From NCBI GenBank assembly GCA_910584865.1, contig CAJUCE010000042.1, positions 1 through 44,301 on the forward strand: 44,301 bases of DNA. Reading direction: 5' to 3'. Shown here in pieces: positions 1-8,617 of this stretch; position 1 is the stretch's first letter, and the number at the start of each line of letters is the position of its first letter. Position numbers and translations under genes: made by a program. The notes under the pieces are model-generated. The model was not told the origin of the DNA. It searched no databases and worked only from the letters and a program-made list of their open reading frames with translations. The stretch is from an uncultured Acetatifactor sp. Its GTDB lineage: Bacteria; Bacillota; Clostridia; Lachnospirales; Lachnospiraceae.

Positions 1-360
1 CGGGGCCTCCGCCTTCTGCTCTTTGGGAATCTCCGGTTTCTTTTCTTCCTTCGCCGGGGCGGCCTTTTCCGGTTCCTTCGCCTCTTTTTCCGGGGCAGGC
101 TTTTTCGGTTCCTTTGCCTCCTTTTGCGGAGCTGTCTTTTCCGGCTCTTTCGCCGCTTTTTCCGGGGTGGCCTTTTCCGGTTCCTTTGCTGCTTTTTCCG
201 GAGTGGCCTTTTCCGGCTCTTTTGCCGCTTTTTCCGGTGCGGTGGCTTCGGGCGCTTTCTGTTCCTTCCCCGGAGCGGGGGAACCGCCCGCCCCGGGCTG
301 CGCCGGGTCTTTGCCCGGACCGTCTGCGCCAGTCAGGTTTTTCGATTTTTCATCGGCCAT
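1..360 (-). CDS. Lys/Pro/Glu-rich repeat protein, N-terminal part (runs off left edge)
   Basis: An open frame starts at ATG 360 and continues without a stop to the window edge, so only the first 120 residues are seen. An AAGGAGG ribosome binding site sits about 7 bases upstream. After a Gly/Pro-rich start (MADEKSKNLTGADGPGKDPA) the protein becomes an array of 12-residue units of the type PEKAAKEPEKAT, first nearly identical and then degenerate (PQKEAKEPKKPA, PEKEAKEPEKAA). The matching 36-bp DNA units are visible. The composition suggests an extended, highly charged spacer leading to a domain outside the window. No signal peptide or membrane segment is visible. Function is unknown. Two terminator-like hairpins lie directly upstream, with no clear promoter between them and the gene. 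Confidence 0.75.
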   Translation of the reverse strand, partial: MADEKSKNLTGADGPGKDPAQPGAGGSPAPGKEQKAPEATAPEKAAKEPEKATPEKAAKEPEKATPEKAAKEPEKTAPQKEAKEPKKPAPEKEAKEPEKAAPAKEEKKPEIPKEQKAEAP

Positions 361-392
361 TCGCAATACCTCCTTCTTGGTTTTCTGGCATG

Positions 393-423
393 AAAAAAGG
401 GCTTGACCTATCTTGTCAAGCCC
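393..423 (-). terminator. Terminator-like hairpin upstream of the repeat-protein gene
   Basis: Read on the minus strand, GGGCTTGAC and GTCAAGCCC form a perfect 9-bp stem around a 7-base loop, followed at once by six T. It lies only about 20 bases before the ribosome binding site of the gene starting at 360, so it could be an attenuator for that gene rather than an ordinary end-of-operon terminator. Confidence 0.7.
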
Positions 424-459
424 CCGGTGGTTGGGTTGCCTCCTTTCCCTGCTCCTATG

Positions 460-494
460 AAAAAACCGCCCTTCGTTGTGAAAGAGCGGTTTTT
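460..494 (-). terminator. Rho-independent terminator at the end of the glycan operon
   Basis: On the minus strand AAAAACCG plus CTCTTT pairs with GAAGGG plus CGGTTTTT (two G-U pairs) around a CACAAC loop, giving about 14 bp and ending in a T run. It follows the stop codon of the truncated fragment at 513-608 and most likely ends transcription of the operon that begins near 8554. Confidence 0.8.
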
Positions 495-512
495 CAGTAG
501 GTTGGCAGTCCA

Positions 513-608
513 TTATTTTGTTTTTTTATATGTATCCCTTTGTACACTGTTGCAATCCAAAACCGATTTAGCATACCCTCCTGCTCCTATAATAATAAGT
601 TTCTCCAT
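513..608 (-). pseudogene. Truncated NeuD/PglD-like sugar acyltransferase N-terminus
   Basis: A 31-codon frame starts at ATG 608 and reads MEKLIIIGAGGYAKSVLDCN before ending at TAA 513-515. The GAGGYAK motif followed by VLD is characteristic of the N-terminal Rossmann-like domain of NeuD/PglD sugar O/N-acyltransferases. The hexapeptide-repeat catalytic domain (roughly 150 further residues in the family) is absent. It is the last frame of the glycan operon and is cut off just before a terminator, which suggests a deletion at the border of the operon. A start site for a functional short peptide is not convincing: the nearest GAGGAAAGG is about 13-18 bases upstream. It could also be a scrap of a fourth copy of the neighbouring genes, whose N-termini are related. 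Confidence 0.55.
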
Positions 609-726
609 TAATATCTTCGTACCTTTCCTCTATTTGACGCTTCATAAAATATGATGGAATTGGGAATATCGAAAGAAAGCTGTTTTAAACTTACAGTTAA
701 CTTTACACACTAAATGTCTAATAAAA

Positions 727-2007
727 CTAAAATAACTCGTCAAAATTTACACGTTCAAATTCCTCCAGACATCCGCCCCTTGTCGCATTATATATCTTAA
801 AACCAAATTCTATCGAAGCTGCCTTTACCCGCTTATATGCGTGTCCGAAAACAATAAGTTGCAATTCGTCCTCACTTTGGTCTTTCTGAACTGAGCTTTC
901 TGACCAATAATCATCACAGCAATGCTTTGCTAAATTAGAATTATCTATTCCAAGAAGATAAATCTCCTCAAACCCCATATATATTGCCAGTTCTATAGCA
1001 ATATAAGTAACTGTCCATCCACTTGGAATACTTCCATCCGAAAGTTCTGTCCCGAATCTTACAATCCGATAATCATCATCCCTATTAAACGCCTCATGAT
1101 AAAGAATTGCATTATCATACTGAAACGGTGAAAGATATAAACGCACCGCATCATTCACGAATACAGGGGAGTTATTATTTTCTAAAATGTGATTCAGATT
1201 CTGGGAGATAACCAGTTTATCACATATGCAGATATAATTTGGTCTCCATTTTGTTTTGGAATACATTTTGTGTATCATATTCGATCCAATACAAAATTCG
1301 TTATGTTCTGCAAGTACATCCAAGTCCTCAGAAACAAGACTTGGTCCATTTCCAACAATAAAGCATCTCTTTCTCTCTTTATACTTTCCAGAAAATTCCT
1401 TAAACCCTTTTCTTACCAAATAATTATAGAAATTATAATAATGTGCAATATAGTAGACTTTGATATTGGACTCTTTTAATCGGTTATGGAGTTCACTATT
1501 ATAATTCTTTACATTAACAAATAGATAATCATATTTGTCTGTTAATCTATATTCCACGTAAAACTCCGTTTCATCATAAAAATTCTCAATCTCAAGAAGA
1601 TTTGCGATAAATCGGCCTATTCTCCTTTCTCGCCCTAAGACACATACTCTTTTCGGATCGATTCCTATCATATCTTCATACAACGACTTTTTTGTATATA
1701 CCTGCACATCAAAACGTTGAAAAATATTTCCCATATAAATTGCCTGCTCAAAATAATAGTAATCTTTTATACCCATCCTATTGAGTTGATCCATTAATTC
1801 TTCTCGATATTGAATATGTGCAATAGTAAGAAGAAACAAATATTTTCCCTGATCCTCTATTATTTTATTAATAGAATAAACTGACTTTTCCAGATAATTT
1901 TGTCCCGCCTTATTATTATCGATAAAGTACTCTATAAATTCTGCTCCAAGACATTCCAATGCCTGTTTTCCTATATTTCCTGCTCCAATGAGCACCACTT
2001 TTTTCAT
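727..2007 (-). CDS. MptE/Maf-like (DUF115) protein, copy 1
   Basis: The 426-residue protein has two visible parts. The first is an N-terminal Rossmann-like segment (MKKVVLIGAGNIGKQALECL). The second, from about residue 215, carries CFIVGNGPSL and later GFEEIYLLGIDNSN and NATRGGCLEEFERVNFD. GNGPSL and the late Asp-rich motif are typical of the MAF_flag10 / 6-hydroxymethylpterin-diphosphokinase MptE-like family, which in bacteria is linked to surface or flagellar glycan modification. The start follows GAGGAAG with suitable spacing. It is the last intact gene of a tandem trio (727-4666); the copies share length and layout but are clearly diverged. The substrate cannot be read from sequence. Its AT-rich DNA contrasts with the GC-richer genes from 12 kb on and suggests acquisition by transfer. 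Confidence 0.8.
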   Translation of the reverse strand: MKKVVLIGAGNIGKQALECLGAEFIEYFIDNNKAGQNYLEKSVYSINKIIEDQGKYLFLLTIAHIQYREELMDQLNRMGIKDYYYFEQAIYMGNIFQRFDVQVYTKKSLYEDMIGIDPKRVCVLGRERRIGRFIANLLEIENFYDETEFYVEYRLTDKYDYLFVNVKNYNSELHNRLKESNIKVYYIAHYYNFYNYLVRKGFKEFSGKYKERKRCFIVGNGPSLVSEDLDVLAEHNEFCIGSNMIHKMYSKTKWRPNYICICDKLVISQNLNHILENNNSPVFVNDAVRLYLSPFQYDNAILYHEAFNRDDDYRIVRFGTELSDGSIPSGWTVTYIAIELAIYMGFEEIYLLGIDNSNLAKHCCDDYWSESSVQKDQSEDELQLIVFGHAYKRVKAASIEFGFKIYNATRGGCLEEFERVNFDELF

Positions 2008-2039
2008 ACTGAATACTTCCTCATGTTTTCTAAAATTTA

Positions 2040-3320
2040 TTAAGACAACTTGCTAAATAACTTATCAAAATTTACACGTTCGAATTCCTCTAGGCATCCG
2101 CCCCTTGTCGCATTATATATTTTGAATCCGTATTCTATTGAAGCAGCCTCTGCTCTCTTATATGCATTTGTGCAAACCCAGGTTATCAACTCTTCATTTC
2201 GATCGTTCATAAATAAACTGTTGTCATCACTACTGCACTTTGTCCAATTAGAATTATCCATTCCTAAGAGAAAAATTTTGTCAAACCCCATATATACCGC
2301 TAATTGTATGGCTGTATATGAAACCGGCCACCCACTTGGAATCGCTCCATTCGAAAGCTCCGTCCCAAATCTTATCACCCGATAAACGCGATCTTGACTA
2401 TTTGCCTCATGAAAAAGAATTGCCTTTTCATATTGAAACGGAGAAAGGCATAATTGGACAGCAGCACTAAGAAATATAGGACAACTATTATTTTCTAAAA
2501 TATAATCCAGCTTCTGGGAAATAACTAATTTATCAGATATACAAATATAATTTGGCCTCCATTTTGTTTGACTATAAATCTCTTGCACCATGTTCAGTCC
2601 AATACAAAACTCATTATGTTCAGCAAGCAAATCTAAATCTCTGGAAGTAAGGCTTGGACCGTTTCCGATGATAAAACAACGCTTCTCTCCTTTATACTTT
2701 CCGGCAAATTCCGCAAGTCCTCTTTTTGCTAAAAAGTTGTAGGAATTATAATAATGTGCAATATAATAAATTTTGATATTTGTAGTTTTCAACTGACTGT
2801 GGAGCTTATAACTATAATTCTTTACATTAACAAATATGAAATCATACTCATCTGCCAAATCAGGTGTTAAATAGAATTTTGTTTCATCATAATAGTTTTC
2901 TATTTCAAAAAGATTCGCTACAAATCGTCCGATTTGCCTTTCACCGCCTAACACACATACCCGTTCCGGGTTAACTTCCACCATATCCTCATATAATGTT
3001 TTTCTTGTATATACCTGCGAATCAGACTTCTGAAAAATGTTCCTCTTGTAAATTCCGCAATCAAAATAATAAAAATCATTTATACCCATCCGATAGAGCT
3101 GGTCTATAAACTCATCCCGATATTTCATATCTGCAATCGTAAGAAGAAACAAATACTTTTCCCGATCCGCCATCAGTTTCTCCATAGAGTATATTGGCTT
3201 TTCCATATAAGTTTGTCCTGCCTTATGATTATCAACAAAATACTCTACAAGCTCCTCTCCAAGGCATTCCAGGGCCTGTCCCCCTATCTTCCCTGCTCCA
3301 ATAAGCACCACTTTTTTCAT
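2040..3320 (-). CDS. MptE/Maf-like (DUF115) protein, copy 2
   Basis: Start chosen at ATG 3320 (MKKVVLIGAGKIGGQ), preceded by GAGAGGA, rather than an in-frame ATG 18 bases upstream that has a Shine-Dalgarno-like stretch directly abutting it. With this start the protein has 426 residues, the same as copy 1, and begins with the same MKKVVLIGAG. It has the same architecture: Rossmann-like N-terminus, central CFIIGNGPSL, then GFDKIFLLGMDNSN and a C-terminal NATRGGCLEEFERVNFD. It is closest to copy 1, with long identical stretches near the C-terminus, so the two probably arose by duplication. The gap to copy 1 is 32 bases, consistent with one transcript. A role in surface glycan or glycoprotein assembly is inferred from family and neighbours. 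Confidence 0.8.
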   Translation of the reverse strand: MKKVVLIGAGKIGGQALECLGEELVEYFVDNHKAGQTYMEKPIYSMEKLMADREKYLFLLTIADMKYRDEFIDQLYRMGINDFYYFDCGIYKRNIFQKSDSQVYTRKTLYEDMVEVNPERVCVLGGERQIGRFVANLFEIENYYDETKFYLTPDLADEYDFIFVNVKNYSYKLHSQLKTTNIKIYYIAHYYNSYNFLAKRGLAEFAGKYKGEKRCFIIGNGPSLTSRDLDLLAEHNEFCIGLNMVQEIYSQTKWRPNYICISDKLVISQKLDYILENNSCPIFLSAAVQLCLSPFQYEKAILFHEANSQDRVYRVIRFGTELSNGAIPSGWPVSYTAIQLAVYMGFDKIFLLGMDNSNWTKCSSDDNSLFMNDRNEELITWVCTNAYKRAEAASIEYGFKIYNATRGGCLEEFERVNFDKLFSKLS

Positions 3321-3382
3321 ACTGATTTTTCCTCTCATTTCCTTAGTTTATAAGTGCTGCTGAAAACATTTTCCAATCAAGA

Positions 3383-4666
3383 TCAGACGCCGAAGAGTTT
3401 ATCAAAATCTACTCTTTCATGTACCTCCAAGTATCCGCCTCTTGTTGCGTTATAAACCTTGTAGCCATACTCTTTTGACAATTCTTCCGCTTTTTGAAAT
3501 GCCTGTAAAATAATTCTACTTTCCATCGTCCAATCAAAGTTCTGTCGTAAGACATCCGCCTCCTCCAGATACTCCCCATCAAAATGCAGCGCCCAATTAC
3601 CATTATCCATGCCAAGAAGATATATCTCCTCAAACCCCATATATGCAGCAATTTGAAGTGCATAGTAAGCCACAGAATTTGCATTGCAGATTCCTTGTTC
3701 TATATCTCTTGAGAAACCATACTCATACTGCTTTATCTCATCCGAATATAACTTGCAAAACGGCATAATCCTTCTATCCACAAGCTCATCTCCATAAAGC
3801 CTCAAGAAAGAATCCGCTATAAAAAGCGGACAATTATTATTCTTAATGATCTTCTCTGCATTCTTTTTGATTGTAAGTATGTCCGAAACGCATATATAAT
3901 CCGGCCTCCATCTTGTATTTGGATAAGCCATATGAATCAAATTCAGACCAAAGCAAATCTCCCTCTGCTTAGCAAGTACATCCAAATCTTCCATTCTAAG
4001 ACTTGGACCATTTCCAATAATGAAACAACGTTTTCCCTTATGTATACCCTTATATTGGCCAAGCCTGTTCTTTTGGTAATAATTTGTGGAATAATACTTT
4101 ACAACAAACCAAACATTTGCTTTTAAGGTGTTTAACTTTTCCATCAATTCTTCTGTATAATTTTCAGCATTGATAAGAATATAGGAATACTTTTTCGCCA
4201 GCCGCTCCAGCTGCCCGATACCTTCTTCACTACTCTCTGTCACACAATGATCTATCTCCATAACTTCAGCAACAAAACTTCCGATTTTTCGTCTGTCTCC
4301 ATAAATGCAGACAGTATCAGGCTGAACATCTTTTATACAGTCATAAAAGGATGCCCTTTCTGTCATCGGAAAATTGCATCCTTGAAATATATTCCCAAAA
4401 TAGATATCATCATCAAAATAATAGAAATCATGAACACCTAATTCATTCAACTGTTTTGTTAGTTCCATTCTGTATTTGGTGATGGCAAGCAGCAGTACAT
4501 ATTGCTCTTTCTCCTCTGCCGCCTTTTCAACAGGATAGACCTGCTTTTCACAATATGTGCTTCCGGCCTTTTTATTATCCGCAAAATATGCAACGAACTC
4601 TGCCCCCAAAAACGCCAAAGCCTGCTTCCCTATCTCTCCTGCCCCTATAATTACAATCTTTTTCAT
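3383..4666 (-). CDS. MptE/Maf-like (DUF115) protein, copy 3
   Basis: 427 residues. N-terminal MKKIVIIGAGEIGKQALAFL (Rossmann-like), CFIIGNGPSL in the middle, GFEEIYLLGMDNGN and NATRGGYLEVHERVDFDKLF at the end. It is the most diverged of the three copies and has a longer, different segment around residues 350-400. It starts 11 bases after the stop of the beta-propeller-like gene, behind an AAGG site, so the two are probably cotranscribed and translationally close. Three neighbouring copies of a family usually present once or twice suggest division of labour, for example different acceptor or donor sugars, but the sequence does not show this. Membrane segments and signal peptide are absent, so it should act in the cytoplasm on precursors. 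Confidence 0.8.
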   Translation of the reverse strand: MKKIVIIGAGEIGKQALAFLGAEFVAYFADNKKAGSTYCEKQVYPVEKAAEEKEQYVLLLAITKYRMELTKQLNELGVHDFYYFDDDIYFGNIFQGCNFPMTERASFYDCIKDVQPDTVCIYGDRRKIGSFVAEVMEIDHCVTESSEEGIGQLERLAKKYSYILINAENYTEELMEKLNTLKANVWFVVKYYSTNYYQKNRLGQYKGIHKGKRCFIIGNGPSLRMEDLDVLAKQREICFGLNLIHMAYPNTRWRPDYICVSDILTIKKNAEKIIKNNNCPLFIADSFLRLYGDELVDRRIMPFCKLYSDEIKQYEYGFSRDIEQGICNANSVAYYALQIAAYMGFEEIYLLGMDNGNWALHFDGEYLEEADVLRQNFDWTMESRIILQAFQKAEELSKEYGYKVYNATRGGYLEVHERVDFDKLFGV

Positions 4667-4677
4667 GCTGCCTGACC

Positions 4678-5859
4678 TTAAATCCCTTGAAAAATTGTCC
4701 TTCCTCTGGATATGGCTGCCAAAAACTCCTTAAGACCCATTTTTTCATTTTCTATCATATTCTTTTTCCATAATGGTGATTTGAGGATCTTTTCCGTTAT
4801 AACATCCTGCGAAAACTGTTCCCTGTTTTCATGAAACACAAAACTATAGTCTATCTGCTCCATTGTCCGCATATCTACCACAAAATCCCTGCCCGTTTGA
4901 GCGTACCAGCTTTCCTCCCCTAACCGGAGCTTAAAAAAGACAAATGAGTCAATCCTAAAAGATATCCCGCTGATCTTACCCCCCAGAAAAAAACTCTGTT
5001 CAACTTTTTCTATCTTCTTTTCTTCTATATTAAGCGTAATCATCATATTTGCATCAAACGGCGGACATAAAATATTCTTACCGACGCAAAAACAGTGCAC
5101 ATACGGCACTTTTCCGGCCTGATATCCTTCCGGAAAATCCGCAATTTCCTGAATAATCCCCTTCCCCGGTTCCCATACCCGAAATCCCTCTCCCTCTGCA
5201 TGCGGAGTCAGCCAGAACTCCTCTCCATCAAATGCCATTGACCAGGCGCCGTCCTCTTCCGTCCCCCAAAAATGAGACTTTACAGATTCTGTGGCCGGAT
5301 CAATTTCAAGTATAATCCCCCCCTTTAAAGACGGAATATAATAGTGGCCATTGATCTGGCATCCGCCTGTCCGAAAGAATATCGGTCTTTCTTCTGTCTC
5401 TATGGGAATAAATCTCGTCTCCAATGTATCCGCATCTATAATAAGCACATATGGGTACGTTGCGCCTACCGCAAACACTTTATCATCGTACGCAAAAACC
5501 TGTCCGATCTTGTAATTTCTGCTATAATGCGGATACTCACATTCTCTAAAATCTATCTGTATTACTTTCTGCTTATCAATATCATAAACCGAAATATACT
5601 TTCCTCTCTGTGGAAAGAAAAACGCTTTCTGCTGACAATATACGGCTGCTAAATGTATATATTCCTGAGAGAATTCCTCGTTCGGAAACATTCCTATATA
5701 TTTGCATTTTCCAGTCTCTAACACAATCTCAAACAGGCCATTAAATCCTCCCGAAGATCCATAAGCAATCTTTTTATGAGGAAGTATTGCTAAATCATTA
5801 AAATATAACCTGTATGCATGATTATTTATTTCATATAACATATGTATTTCAGGTGACAT
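4678..5859 (-). CDS. Beta-propeller-like protein of the glycan operon
   Basis: Start placed at ATG 5859 (MSPEIHMLYEIN), preceded by GAGGAG with 7-base spacing. The frame is open further upstream, but that extension has no good start and would overlap the neighbouring gene. The resulting 393-residue protein shows recurrent short strand-turn-strand segments with aromatic and Gly positions (for example KIAYGSSGGFNGLFEI, KVFAVGATYPYVLIID, HYYIPSLKGGIILEID, NILCPPFDANMMITL), like WD40/Kelch-type propellers that track a stored quantity. No signal peptide or membrane span is seen. No enzyme motif is recognised. Its place between a glycerophosphotransferase and three DUF115 genes suggests a scaffold or binding role in glycan assembly; this is inference from context only. 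Confidence 0.65.
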   Translation of the reverse strand: MSPEIHMLYEINNHAYRLYFNDLAILPHKKIAYGSSGGFNGLFEIVLETGKCKYIGMFPNEEFSQEYIHLAAVYCQQKAFFFPQRGKYISVYDIDKQKVIQIDFRECEYPHYSRNYKIGQVFAYDDKVFAVGATYPYVLIIDADTLETRFIPIETEERPIFFRTGGCQINGHYYIPSLKGGIILEIDPATESVKSHFWGTEEDGAWSMAFDGEEFWLTPHAEGEGFRVWEPGKGIIQEIADFPEGYQAGKVPYVHCFCVGKNILCPPFDANMMITLNIEEKKIEKVEQSFFLGGKISGISFRIDSFVFFKLRLGEESWYAQTGRDFVVDMRTMEQIDYSFVFHENREQFSQDVITEKILKSPLWKKNMIENEKMGLKEFLAAISRGRTIFQGI

Positions 5860-5926
5860 ACACTTCTCCTCAGATTGCCTTTTTCTATGTTCCCAACCCA
5901 CTGTAAGCCCGAAAGCCCCGGTTTGC

Positions 5927-7291
5927 CTACTTTTTGCGCCCTGGCTGCGCCCCGACTTCCACATTCTGTATCATCACCGGCTTCTCCATCTTCCGGCACA
6001 GCTCCATCAGGCTGCTCGCATCCCCATAATACCCATCGCACAGCACAATCGCTCTGTCCAGCTCTGCGGTATCGTCATAGATTCCCCATCCCGCTTCCCT
6101 GTACTCCTCCACAATCTTCTCGTACTCTCTCCAAAGTTTCGGTCTCATAGAACTGATCGTGACCTGAATCAACGGATGGGGTCGCCAAAGCAGCGCCACT
6201 TCATCTCTATTTTCCTTAAATATCCCAAGCGCATCCTGTATCTTTTCCAGCATCTTCTCGTTATGCCGCAACAACCCATTAACACTTGTATTGTACAAAA
6301 TGACCTTCTTCCTGCTTCCATCCGGCCTGTAAATAATGCGCTTCCATTCTTCCGGAATATCCTTATCCTCCACTTTTGTGTTGACCACTTTGTCCAGCTT
6401 CGGCGAACCGAGTCCCAGAATCTTTTTCTCCCAGGTCTTTCGGGTATCTTTTCCAGCAAACTGTGTCAGCACATTGATATATATCTGTCTCATGTTCTCT
6501 GACTGCACAATCACTTTATCCGCATTTATCACTCCCGGAACCGTCACAAAATGCGCCATATTCTCCACTGCTTTTTTATTGCCGGGATCAAATTCCCCCA
6601 ACACAAAGTACGGAATGTAAATCAGCTTCTCTGTGTATTTCTTCAAATTATTCGTATAGAAAAACGGATCCACACTGGTCACATAATTGCAATCGTCATA
6701 TGGATTATGGATAAATACCACATCCGGCTTACGCTCCTCAAAGTCATATTGCTCATAGTGCACTATCGGTACATACTCCGGATACAGAGAAGCCTCATAA
6801 TGCCTTTTTTCAAAGCTCCCATCCGGATTCTTGTCATAATATGGAATCGGTATTACATATGCATCGCAGTCCGGATCTGCATTTGCTGCCTTCCAGACGC
6901 TTTCCAGGCTATCCCACATGGATGCCTTATAGGGCAGAAAAACAACCTCTTTTCTGACACGGATATCATTCTTAACGCAGTTCTCCGCCTTTAGAAGCTG
7001 CTTCCGAAGTTTCTTATATATTTTGTTGGCACCGACATGATCAGAATCCAATGCCCCATAAATATGGTACAATGCCTCGCAATATTCTTCCAGATAAGCT
7101 ACTGCCGTATGTCCTTCCCCTTCCAGCTTTTCAATGTTCTCTCCCAAGGCTGCGGCAAAATCCTGACATTCGCCGAGCATATTCTGAACCAAACTGTATT
7201 TGCCCTCCGTTAAGGCCCTTTTAATTTCTTCATGAGCCTGATGCAAACTTTCCATACAGCCCAGCACTTCCTGTTTCTGTGCATTCCTCAT
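5927..7291 (-). CDS. CDP-glycerol-type glycerophosphotransferase-like protein
   Basis: The 454-residue protein has a helical, charged N-terminal 110 residues that may form a coiled coil. A Glyphos_transf-like domain follows, with recognisable segments VVFIHNPYD, IYIPYFVLGEF, VIVQSENMR, ILGLGSPKLDK, VILYNTS, LLWRPHPL and IVLCDGYYGDASSL. The RPHPL and GDxSSL pair is a hallmark of TagB/TagF-type enzymes that move glycerol-phosphate (or a related polyol phosphate) from a CDP-linked donor to a glycan acceptor. The N-terminal membrane-binding segment of larger TagF proteins is not seen. The start ATG 7291 follows GGGAG. Together with the neighbouring polyol-type dehydrogenase this suggests a phosphopolyol decoration or teichoic-acid-like polymer; donor identity is inferred. 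Confidence 0.75.
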   Translation of the reverse strand: MRNAQKQEVLGCMESLHQAHEEIKRALTEGKYSLVQNMLGECQDFAAALGENIEKLEGEGHTAVAYLEEYCEALYHIYGALDSDHVGANKIYKKLRKQLLKAENCVKNDIRVRKEVVFLPYKASMWDSLESVWKAANADPDCDAYVIPIPYYDKNPDGSFEKRHYEASLYPEYVPIVHYEQYDFEERKPDVVFIHNPYDDCNYVTSVDPFFYTNNLKKYTEKLIYIPYFVLGEFDPGNKKAVENMAHFVTVPGVINADKVIVQSENMRQIYINVLTQFAGKDTRKTWEKKILGLGSPKLDKVVNTKVEDKDIPEEWKRIIYRPDGSRKKVILYNTSVNGLLRHNEKMLEKIQDALGIFKENRDEVALLWRPHPLIQVTISSMRPKLWREYEKIVEEYREAGWGIYDDTAELDRAIVLCDGYYGDASSLMELCRKMEKPVMIQNVEVGAQPGRKK

Positions 7292-7447
7292 CCTGCTTCT
7301 CCCGACATTCTTGTCCCTACGGATGTGTATCGCATATTCTATATAACGTTCCTCTGATGTCTATCCAAAATACTTCTATCAATTCGGTTCTCCCCTGCAT
7401 TTCCGGGCCGCCTCTAATATATCCTATATCCCTGCATACTGGCAGCA

Positions 7448-8554
7448 TTATTGATCTCCCTGTATATATACCCCGGTGCAATGTGCCTCTTCAGCTTCAG
7501 GCCTTCCGGTTCCTATTGCCATAATCTTTATATAATCCTCTGTTTTATCCCTCATGATATGAAGCCCCTGCCTCAGTCTCTCAACAGGCAGCCTATGAGT
7601 CACCAGATTTTCCGGCGAAACCCGTTTCCGTGAAAACCTGTCAAGGACATAATGCCAGTCGTCATCAGGATGATGCATAAAAGAGGAATTCCATGTCCCG
7701 GTAATGACAAGCTGGTCTCTTAAAATTTTCCAGTAAATGTCTTTATCAAGCATCATATCCGAATACGGATTTCCCACCAGACAGACGTATCCTGACGGCG
7801 CTGCCATTCTGACCGCCTGAGCGATCGTCTCATTCCTGCCGACACATTCAAAAACAATATCCGCCCCTGTGCCGTCTGTGTGCTCCCTCACCCATTGAAC
7901 CGCATCCTGCCCTCTGCTGTCACAACAACGCTGCCCGTCCAATCCCAATCTGCAAGCAATCTGTAGCTGGAAACCCTTATTCCCTACCGCCATAATATTA
8001 TGAACGCCCGCCTCCATCAAAAACATCACAAGTGACATTCCTATTGTGCCAAGCCCATAGACAACAGCCCATTCTCCATGGGAGATCCGTACTCTGCGCA
8101 TAGCATGAACTGCCACTGCCATGGGTTCAAGCATTGCAGCTTCCGTAAAAGATACATTGGCCGGCAACTCTATCAGGTTCCATTCTGGTACCAGGACATA
8201 TTCTGCAAACCCGCCATTCCTGCGCGAGCCCAGATAGCTGTAATTCCTGCACAGTTCATACTGCCGTTTCCTGCATGGTATACATTCCCTGCACGGAATC
8301 AGAGGGAACACGCCGACACGTTTCCCTTCCCATTCCGGATTCGTAGATGTCCCTGTTTTTTCCACTATACCCGAAAATTCATGGCCGGGTATCAGAGGAT
8401 GGACATGTGCCCCCGTCTTATAAATCCTCGGGACGTCAGAGCCGCAGATACCTGCTGCCTGTACACGGACAAGAACTTCACAGTCCGCTGGCTGCGGCCT
8501 TTCTATTTCCTCATAACGGATGTCATCCGCACCGTGCAAAACCCATGCTTTCAT
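7448..8554 (-). CDS. Zinc-dependent alcohol dehydrogenase, polyol-phosphate type
   Basis: Medium-chain dehydrogenase of 368 residues from ATG 8554 (MKAWVLHGADDIRYEEIERP). Visible are the catalytic zinc region (GICGSDVPRIYKTG, then GHEFSG), the four-Cys structural zinc site (CRECIPCRKRQYELC), and the NAD(P)-binding stretch VYGLGTIGMSLVMFL. The pattern resembles galactitol-1-phosphate 5-dehydrogenase and TarJ-like ribitol-phosphate dehydrogenases. A longer in-frame start at 8617 exists. I prefer 8554 because the homologous N-terminus begins there and because a 15-codon frame (8551-8598), behind GGAGGG, ends in an ATGA overlap with it, suggesting translational coupling. It is the first gene of the glycan operon and probably supplies or recycles a polyol-phosphate precursor. 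The exact substrate is not determined. Confidence 0.8.
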   Translation of the reverse strand: MKAWVLHGADDIRYEEIERPQPADCEVLVRVQAAGICGSDVPRIYKTGAHVHPLIPGHEFSGIVEKTGTSTNPEWEGKRVGVFPLIPCRECIPCRKRQYELCRNYSYLGSRRNGGFAEYVLVPEWNLIELPANVSFTEAAMLEPMAVAVHAMRRVRISHGEWAVVYGLGTIGMSLVMFLMEAGVHNIMAVGNKGFQLQIACRLGLDGQRCCDSRGQDAVQWVREHTDGTGADIVFECVGRNETIAQAVRMAAPSGYVCLVGNPYSDMMLDKDIYWKILRDQLVITGTWNSSFMHHPDDDWHYVLDRFSRKRVSPENLVTHRLPVERLRQGLHIMRDKTEDYIKIMAIGTGRPEAEEAHCTGVYIQGDQ

Positions 8555-8617
8555 CTGGCGATACAGCTTCCTGACCTGTCTTTTTCGGCCTTTTTCATTG
8601 AATCCCTCCAGACTCAT

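Noticed and set aside
1..500. Plus-strand frames over the left edge rich in Phe, Ser and Gly
   Set aside because: They are antisense to the Lys/Pro repeat protein, which has a strong ribosome site and sensible repeats.
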